Part shown: piece after piece, positions 56,936-64,000 of the stretch
How the letters are laid out: the number at the start of each line of letters is the position of its first letter
Position numbering within the stretch: the first letter of the stretch is position 1
NCBI GenBank assembly: GCA_034670405.1
Contig: JAXDDX010000360.1
Coordinates: 62,001-126,000, forward strand
Direction of reading: 5' to 3'
DNA length: 64,000 nt
From: Hoplostethus atlanticus
Taxonomy: Eukaryota > Chordata > Actinopteri > Trachichthyiformes > Trachichthyidae
Made by a program: the position numbers and the translations under genes
The notes under the pieces: generated by a model
Seen by the model: the letters and a program-made list of their open reading frames with translations, nothing else
Told to the model about the DNA's origin: nothing
The model's database searches: none

Positions 56936-58430
56936 TTTAGGACCGCCAGAAATGGGCTCAATCATCACCAGCAGCGGCAACCGACCTATCCCAGAAGATG
57001 CAGCCAGGGGCAGACCTGGAGAGCTGGCCAGTCTGGTTAGAGCTGAAAAGCGTCCTGGAGACTGGTGGCTTTAGTGCTCTGCGGCTGACCTGCCGGGGTG
57101 GACAGAGGTTGCTCCGGAGAGACGCTGCTGAAAAGTAGCCGTCAAGATCGGGTCCCCTTATGTCTGACAAATAAAGCAGCCTGCTGGCCCGTGACCTTGC
57201 TACTCCTGTCTGTGTCTTTGTCTGTCGTGGCCCCAGTTGTAGCGAGTCTGTTACACCCACTTTAGTTTTGCAAGAAAATATTGAAAGAAATGAGTGATGC
57301 GAGTGACGCCCATAACGTGCGTAATGGTTCGGCTCCAGATTGGTGGAAACGCCATCTTAAGATGGTTAGCTGGTTCCAGTGCTCAGCTCTAAGACCAGCG
57401 AGAAATTAAGCACGGCTCTGTAGATCTTGCCCATGCTTTATTTATCAAGCAGTAGTCTATCTTGCCAAGTGTCCCAGACGTCGCTACAGCACTGAAATTG
57501 TTTTTGACCATACCAGTGACTGTTGCCACAATCGAGAGCCTTGACTGTTGCCACAGCCTGGTCAATACTTGAGCGTATCGAGAGTCACTGTGCAGACAAT
57601 CTGGGTTTAAAGGATGTAATATGTGACTTTGCACAAAAGAGTGCCAGGAGACCTGCTTGAACTATGTAGTAAACAATGTCTAGGCCATTCATTTATAGGC
57701 TATTAGCTTCATTCATTAGTTTAGCCGATATAGACTACAAGGGAGCGAACCGTTTGGCCCCTATTCTGTTATGCACAACACTGCAATCAGACTGATGTCG
57801 ATGTTGTTTCAAATGACTCATTGTTAATAAATTGTTAAACATAAGCCTATGGGGTGCACTCATTATAATGTTTACATAGGGAGGGGCCCTGTGCTTCAAC
57901 CTTGCCGGGGGCTACGCACATCTCCGCTACGCTGGTGATCCTCTCGTGATATATAAGTAATCATTCAGACCTTTCTAAAAGTCAAATACAGCAAAACACA
58001 CCAGAAAACAAATACGCTGTGCAATAGATCATGCAATGAATATGAAAATCAGCCCGATTGTCTCAGCATTTGAATCAATCCCATTCTCCACGGTATTACA
58101 TTACAAGTTCCAATTTGTCTTTGAATGGGAGATGGAGAATTATTACATCTGTGTCAGGATTCCCGAATGATCTCTATGTCAGCTTTACAGATCTCGACAA
58201 TCAAAATCTAAATAATGGAAAGACTTTCATCCACTGAATTTAAACATATCCATCCTTTATCCAACCTGAACTGAAGTTAAAAGAGATATATACAGTTATA
58301 TAAGAGATTGACTTATTCAACTTAAATATGAAGGGACGATAGCAAAAGTAAAGTAACAACTAGAAAAGGTTAAATTTGTTTGTTAAATGTGTGTGCTTGC
58401 TTCAGCTTAAATTTTTTTTTTTTAAAGTCA
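56936..58430. other. Intergenic stretch, probably old repeats
   Basis: 56940-57255 is GC-richer than its surroundings and contains an AATAAA near 57170 and an end GAGTCTGTTACA, faintly LTR-like but without a partner. No gene recognised. Confidence 0.35.
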
Positions 58431-58710
58431 GAAGTAGTAATAGTTGAAGTATTAGCAGAAGTAGTGGTTTGTGTTTTTTATTCAGTCATCAGTAAACCAC
58501 AAACTGAGTCTCTGGTCTGTGGACATTGTCAAAGACAGCCAGGGTCACATTTGACAGCCACCAGAGGGAGACAGAGACTGTCAAATGTGACCCTGGCTGT
58601 TACTAATAGCTGTAGTAGAAGTAGCAGTAGTTGAAGTATTAGCAGAAGTAGAAGTAGTAGTAGATGTAGTAGCAGGAGTAGTAACAGCAGGAGTAGTAGC
58701 AAAACGACTG
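58430..58710. repeat. GTA/AGC trinucleotide-rich stretch with a perfect hairpin
   Basis: GAAGTAGTAG and GTAGCAG units at 58430-58475 and 58610-58705 flank a perfect 23-bp inverted repeat, arms 58535-58557 and 58578-58600 (starting ACAGCCAGGGTCACATTTG), with a 20-base spacer. Confidence 0.75.
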
Positions 58711-59152
58711 GGCGGATATACGGTGTCGGCAGACTTTAGGACCATGCGTGCTGATGCTGTATCAGTCACAGTCAGAGAAGGGAAGGAAGGTGAAGCGTTT
58801 CCCCAAAAACTCTAATTCTATTGGCTGAAAAGAACCGGCTCAACTGAATATGCCACCAGCCGGTAGGCAGTTCTTGACAACCAGTGGGCAGGTCTTGACA
58901 ATGCAACCGCGGTGGTAATTGTTAAATTGGATCTAGTAATGTAGATTTGATTAAATTTAATTGCTCTACCATTATGTTTATGGATGTTTTTTCTGACGGA
59001 ATGTATTCAAATCATAAATAATAAATAATCTTTTCTTGATTTTGCTATTCTCCAAAAAACACGGATACAAATGTCATTTTAGTTATTTAAGATTCTTTGA
59101 AAATGCAGAAAATCAGAAGAAAATCCCCCCCACACACACACTTTACACACAA
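58711..59152. other. Intergenic stretch, no gene seen
   Basis: Nothing recognised. Confidence 0.4.
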
Positions 59153-59990
59153 TGGGCCTCATTCACAAATGTTTTCGTAAATTATTCAGAAACTTGTCGT
59201 ATTTGTGTGCGTACTAAAACACGAACGTGGGATTCATGAAACGTCGGGAAACCTCGATTTGTTCGTAGAACAGGTGAATATTTGATTCACGCGATTTGCA
59301 TAGGTAAACAACAGTTTTCAGAAGCATCAGCAGCGGAGTCACAAGAACTGATACAAGTAAAGCATGGCAAGAAATGATTAACGCTGTCAATGCTGTTTCA
59401 GCAGAAACACACTGTTGCTGAGGTAAAAAAAAGAAACAGTTTGACATGAAACTAGATTGTAAAAAAATATCAGGAGAAGTCGACCCGTATTATCAACCAC
59501 AGGAGGACGACAGCGTACTGAGGCACTGTCTGACATGGATCAGAGGATCAATTAATAACAGGAGAGACCTCACTGTCGGGTGTCCAGTTGGCATTGGAGT
59601 TGGACACAGATCAAATCCAGGCCGCATCTTCATCAGATGGTAGGACTATGTCCATGTGATCAACCCATTACAAGTTGGATAATCTTGTGTTGTTATGAAT
59701 GAGGACAGGCAAATACGCCATTTCAGTCTATTAGGTCTGCCACTGAAACATCTTGTTGTTGTTGAGGTTTGGCACTACTGTAATGGATTTTTCATAAAGA
59801 ATAAGCCGTTCTAAGAGCCTTCCTGCATGTTTCCAAACACACTAACACATTTCTGCATGTTTCCAAGCACTAGGATTTGATCGTACCAAACGAACAAATT
59901 CAGATGCGAACAAAATGATGAATCTGACTATGTTCGTAGAAACGTTCATAACAAGACGAGCAAACAAATAGTCAAGGCTTGAATCCAAAT
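59153..59990 (+). mobile_element. Harbinger-like element remnant with Myb-like domain
   Basis: Left end GGGCCTCATTCACAAATG resembles the Harbinger terminus at 37924. At 59329-59465 the plus strand encodes SGVTRTDTSKAWQEMINAVN then AVSAET and KKKKQFDMKLDCKK, matching the Myb/SANT-like DNA-binding domain of Harbinger elements, with one interrupting stop. No matching right end is seen; the element seems cut short near the Gypsy LTR. Right border approximate. Confidence 0.55.
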
Positions 59991-60015
59991 ACAAGAGGCC
60001 GGGAACGAGATGTAC

Positions 60016-62645
60016 CACACTGGCTGAATCAACGATCTGGCCAGGAATGACTGGAAAGCCGGAGAAGATATAGTGGGTGTCTGATGGGTTGATGGGAATC
60101 AGCTGTGAAGCCAGGAGCCGGGAGGATGATTGGGAACCACGCCCACCGCACGTACACACACAGACAGGGACAGACAGGTAGAGACACATAGGGAAACACA
60201 GGGGGCACGGCAGAGACCGTGACAGTACCCCCCCCCTCAACGGGAGCCTCCAGGCGACCCACCAGGCCTATCCGGATGGGCCTGGTGGAACTCCCGAACG
60301 AGGGAGGGGTCCAGGATGAGGCGACGGGAAACCCAGGTGCGTTCCTCCGGACCGTATCCCTCCCAGTCGACCAGGTATTGGTATCCCCGGCCTCGGTGTA
60401 GGCTGGGTGGTCGTCGATGATCCGGGGGGGTGGAGGGGGAACGGCTGGAGGGCACAAAGGGCTGACAGACACAGGTTTAATCTGGACCTGGGAAGTTTCA
60501 GTCTCACGGCAGAGGGGTTGATGATCCTATCGATCACGTAAGGACCAATAAAACGGGGGGACAGTTTTCTAGCGGTAACCCTGAGGGGAATATCTCTAGC
60601 CGATAACCACACCTTCTGACCTGGGCGGTACTCCGGAGCCGGGGTCCGGCAGCGGTCGGCCAGGCGTCGGTTGCGGTCGGCAGTACGGAGGAGAGCGGAG
60701 CGTGTCTCCCTCCAAATCCGACGGCAACGGCGTAGGTGGGCCTGGACGGATGGGACCGCAATGTCCTCCTCCTGGGCTGGGAACAGGGGAGGTTGATAGC
60801 CCAAGGAGGCCTCGAACGGTGACCTCCCCATGGCTGCACTGGTGAGCGAGTTGTGGGCATACTCTACCCACGGTAGCTGGGAGCTCCAGGAGGAGGGGTT
60901 GCGAGCGGCGACACAGCGGAGCGCGGACTCCAGGTCTTGATTAGCCCGCTCCGTTTGGCCGTTGGTTTGGGGATGGAACCCAGAGGAGAGGCTCACCGAG
61001 GCTCCCAGGGCCTGGCAGAAAGACCTCCACACCTGGGAGATGAATTGTGGCCCCCAGGTCTGACACGATGTCCGAGGGAATCCCATGGAGGCGAAGGACA
61101 TGGAGGGTAAGCAGCTCGGCCGTCTCATGGGCTGTGGGGAGTTTGGGGAGAGCAACAAAGTGTGCAGTCTTTGAGAAATGGTCGATGATGGTGAGTATGG
61201 TGGTGTTACCTTGTGACGGGGGTAGTCCGGTGACGAAGTCGAGTGCGATGTGGGACCAGGGGCGACTGGGAACAGGTAGGGGGCGGAGCAGGCCAGCCGG
61301 GGGCCGGTGGGAGGTCTTGCCACGCGCACACACTGTGCAAGCGGCGACGAAGGCGCGGGTGTCGGCCTCCATGGTCGGCCACCAAAAGTGTCCTCGAAGG
61401 AGCGACAGCGTGCGGCCCATTCCAGGATGGCAGGCCAACCGGGACGTGTGACCCCACTGGAGGACCTGGGAGCGGACAGAGTTGGGAACAAACAAACGGT
61501 TAGGGGGGCCGTTACCTGGGTCGGGTTGGGTCTGCTGGGCCTGCCTCACCGTCGCCTCAATCTCCCAGGTAACAGCAGCCACCACGCAGGAAGACGGGAG
61601 GATGGTGTCTGGGTTGGCCGGAGCCTCCTGGGAGACATGCAGGCGGGAGAGAGCGTCCGGTTTAGTGTTGCGGGATCCAGGGCGATAGGTGAGGATAAAA
61701 GCGAAACGCCCAAAGAACAAGGCCCAACGAGCCTGATGGGAGTTGAGGCGCTTGGCTGACTGGAGGTAGGCGAGATTTTTGTGGTCCGTCCAAACCACAA
61801 AAGGATGTTCGGCCCCCTCCAGCCAGTGTCTCCACTCCTCCAGGGCTAGCTTCACCGCCAGCAACTCCCGGTTGCCAACGTCATAATTGCGCTCTGCGGG
61901 GGACAGACGGCGAGACAGGAAGGCGCAGGGGTGGAGTTTCTGGTCTGAGCTGGAGCGTTGGGAGAGGACAGCCCCGACTCCCGTGTCAGAGGCATCCACC
62001 TCCACAATGAACTGGCGAGAGGGGTCGGGGTGAACCAGGATGGGTGCGGACGTGAAGCACTCCTTCAGCTCGGCGAAGGCCCATCCCGCCTCGGGGGTCC
62101 AGGAGAAAGGGAAGGCTGGAGAGGTGAGCTTGGTCAGCGGGGCGGCGATGCGACTGTAGTCCCTGATGAAGCGGCGGTAAAAATTGGCGAAGCCAAGGAA
62201 GCGCTGTAGCTGCTTCAGGGACGTAGGCGTAGGCCACTCAACCACAGCCTGAATCTTGCCTGGGTCTGCTCTCACCTGCCCACTCTCGATAATGTAGCCC
62301 AGGAAGCTTACCGAGCTGGCGTGGAACTCACACTTCTCCGCCTTTACGAACAACCTGTTCTCCAGCAGGCGCTGCAACACCTGGCGGACGTGCTGGACGT
62401 GCTCCTCGAGGCTGCGGGAGAAGATGAGGATGTCGTCAATATAAACAAACACGGAATGATTGAGGAAGTCCCGGAGGACGTCGTTGACCAGGGCTTGGAA
62501 GACGGCGGGGGCGTTGGTCAGTCCGAAGGGCATCACTAAGTACTCAAAGTGGAACCACGCCCACCGCACGTACACACACACAGACAGGGACAGACAGGTA
62601 GAGACACATAGGGAAACACAGGGGGCATGGCAGAGACCGTGACAC
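60016..62645 (-). mobile_element. Ty3/Gypsy chromovirus-type LTR retroelement, broken
   Basis: Recognisable pol parts in order on the minus strand are reverse transcriptase ([24 protein letters not shown]), RNase H ([19 protein letters not shown]), integrase ([18 protein letters not shown]) and a chromodomain ([15 protein letters not shown]). A polypurine tract lies just before the LTR start TGTCACGGTCTC at 60224. A matching LTR-start piece of about 90 bases lies at the other end (62552-62645) and differs at only about two places, so the copy is probably young. It is incomplete and broken, with roughly three breaks; the front parts of the usual element are absent. The outer end of the LTR is not determined and may extend left of 60016. 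Confidence 0.9.
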
Positions 62646-62811
62646 ACAGAAGGAATTTTAATACATTTTATACTTTGCTCTCTCCTCTGAACAGTCAGCC
62701 CCGCTATCTGGAACTGGGTGGATAAGTAGATAACGCTAACACACTGGTCTATACTTTGGAGAGTGTATATACACGTGCACGCTGAATGATCACTGAAGAT
62801 CACTGAAGAAC

Positions 62812-62875
62812 ATGGCATTTTCCTGGAGGTTGATGATCATCTTTGTGCAACTTATCTGCTTATGTGTCACTGATG
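62812..62875 (+). CDS. Candidate signal-peptide exon of an unknown secreted or membrane gene
   Basis: The start codon opens a 21-codon segment, [20 protein letters not shown] followed by D, typical of a signal peptide: a short basic N-terminus, a hydrophobic core and small polar residues after it. It stops at a strong donor, TGATG|GTAAG at 62875-62880, in phase 1, the phase usual for signal-peptide exons of immunoglobulin-superfamily and other secreted genes. No second exon is recognised within the remaining 1.1 kb, so the gene would continue past the window. It lies 170 bases from the Gypsy element. Without the next exon the call is tentative. Confidence 0.4.
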
Positions 62876-63276
62876 GTAAGATTGACAAACTATATTTAAG
62901 CTTATCTGACAGGACTGGCATTGTGATTGTCCTATAATGAGCCTAAAGAGTTTTTTGTTGTTGTTTTTTTAAATTGATTGAACCCCCAAAAATCGGATTT
63001 TATGTACAAATGTGTGTGTGTGTGTGTGTGTGTGTGATAGGATCATAAAAAGATTGGATTTAATGTAATTGAAAGAATTGAGACCGGAATGAAATCTAAA
63101 TAAGAGGTTGACAGATAATGGATTTTTGAAAGCCAATACCAATATTTAGGAGAAAAGCAAAACAGCGCTTATTTTTATCTTAACAATCATAGGCTACACT
63201 TACTGAATTATAAAATATGCTCATGAAATTCATTGTTTTATTACAATAGGATCTAGCTGCAGCCACCTCCAACCAG
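62876..63276. other. Possible intron 1 of the candidate gene, with (TG)n
   Basis: (TG)n of about 13 units at 63011-63037. CAG at 63274-63276 is a Harbinger-type target. Confidence 0.4.
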
Positions 63277-63521
63277 GGGCCTCATTTATAAAGGTTGCTA
63301 CGCACAAAAAAGTGACGTTAACGGGGGTGAAATGTGCGTACGCATATTTTACCGCAAACGTCGGGATTTATAGAAAAATTCTATGCGGTAAAAGGTGCGC
63401 AGTTCTACGCATCCTTTCACCCATGCGTAGAGCTCACCGCAAAGTTTTTCAGACACGGGAATCAGCGACGCCCGATGGGGAGATCACAAAATAAAGCTCA
63501 GTCCTCTTAAAAACATAGTTT
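63277..63521. mobile_element. PIF/Harbinger terminal region, second copy
   Basis: Starts GGGCCTCATTTATAAAGG after CAG and matches the reverse complement of 39152-39398 with about five differences in 245 bases. Similarity stops at 63521, so this copy is truncated or belongs to a different subfamily. Confidence 0.85.
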
Positions 63522-63717
63522 TTGCACAAAGGAGCAGGAAATTTTGCATCACCTCTCACTGACTTCAATACAAACCCATGTGAAAGACATATAAAAACCT
63601 TTGCTTGCGGTTGCAAGGCAATTTCTACTTTCTCTTACCGCTTTACTTTCACGCACAGTTCAGAGGAGAACCAAACAATTGGAAGTTTAACTGTCTATTT
63701 ACTCATCCCTCTGAGAC

Positions 63718-64000
63718 TTAAAGTGGAATTCCAGTATTTTTAAACCTGGGCTGTATTTGTACAAATTCGTCATTTATACCGCAAAATAGGTACATAAAGT
63801 TTTGGAATTGCTCCGGTAGATCGCCTAAGTGCTTGTTTTTGCTGAGATTGTTATTCCTGTGTCTGACAAGTGTCTGACAACATTACAGAAAGGATCGCTA
63901 CAGAGATAGACCTTTTTTTTTTAACCAGAGATAGAAGTCTCACTCAAGGAGAAGTCTCACTCTGAAATCTGAAAGTTGAGGTGAGTTGTTGCATGAAGAG
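63718..64000 (+). repeat. Interspersed repeat shared with 1365-1760
   Basis: Inverted relative to the copy at 1365-1760, and cut by the window end. Confidence 0.65.

Noticed and set aside
56940-57255. Possible solo LTR with AATAAA and an end GTTACA
   Set aside because: No matching partner, no clear start and no target duplication could be found by eye.
61047-62209. Plus-strand open frames of 72-150 codons opposite the Gypsy pol region
   Set aside because: They are antisense shadows of the minus-strand retroelement sequence, rich in Gly and Arg because of the GC content.
62646-62818. Minus-strand open frame extending beyond the Gypsy element
   Set aside because: The reading frame happens to stay open past the end of the element into flanking DNA; this part has no similarity to pol proteins.

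Overview
This window looks like nuclear DNA of a bony fish (teleost). The evidence is two intron-bearing host genes whose protein sequences match vertebrate families, an intact eukaryotic tRNA-Leu gene, and a dense mix of repeat families typical of fish: hAT, PIF/Harbinger, Tc1/mariner MITEs, L1 and other LINEs, tRNA-derived SINEs, Ty3/Gypsy chromoviruses, and abundant CA/GA/TATC microsatellites. Nothing suggests a prokaryote, plasmid or free virus. Repeat families were recognised from memory and from termini and target-site duplications read in the sequence; no database search was run.

Layout. 1-10.8 kb is repeat-rich intergenic DNA, with an LTR piece, two hAT elements with 8-bp target duplications, a tyrosine-recombinase fossil and microsatellites. 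10.83-12.39 kb holds a complete coding region for histidine N-acetyltransferase (hisat/nat16) in four coding exons on the plus strand. 12.4-37.8 kb is gene-poor; it contains two mariner-like MITEs in opposite orientation, a LINE copy with a 5' inversion, a hAT MITE, an L1 copy interrupted by a solo LTR, a SINE, a Tc1-like MITE and a 0.8-kb minisatellite. 37.9-44.4 kb is a nested stack in which one LINE is split by a Harbinger element, an LTR remnant that itself carries a long-TIR element, a hAT element and a second LINE. 44.8 kb has a tRNA-Leu(AAG) gene with a Pol III terminator. 45.27-56.02 kb is a complete six-exon snapc2 gene on the plus strand, whose introns hold two fold-back elements with the same terminal bases and 6-bp target duplications. 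56-64 kb is again repeats: Tc1 and Harbinger remnants, a broken chromodomain-bearing Gypsy element, a candidate signal-peptide exon at 62.8 kb, and a Harbinger end about 98 percent identical to the copy at 39 kb.

Functionally the two host genes are unrelated. Hisat makes N-alpha-acetylhistidine, a lens and brain osmolyte of cold-blooded vertebrates. Snapc2 is a subunit of the snRNA-activating complex that starts Pol II and Pol III snRNA transcription. No operon-like logic is expected. The most interesting material is transposon architecture: fold-back elements with shared termini and 6-bp duplications, a multi-layer insertion stack that gives a relative order of events, and a Harbinger family that appears recently active. 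I did not find a convincing undescribed multi-gene system.
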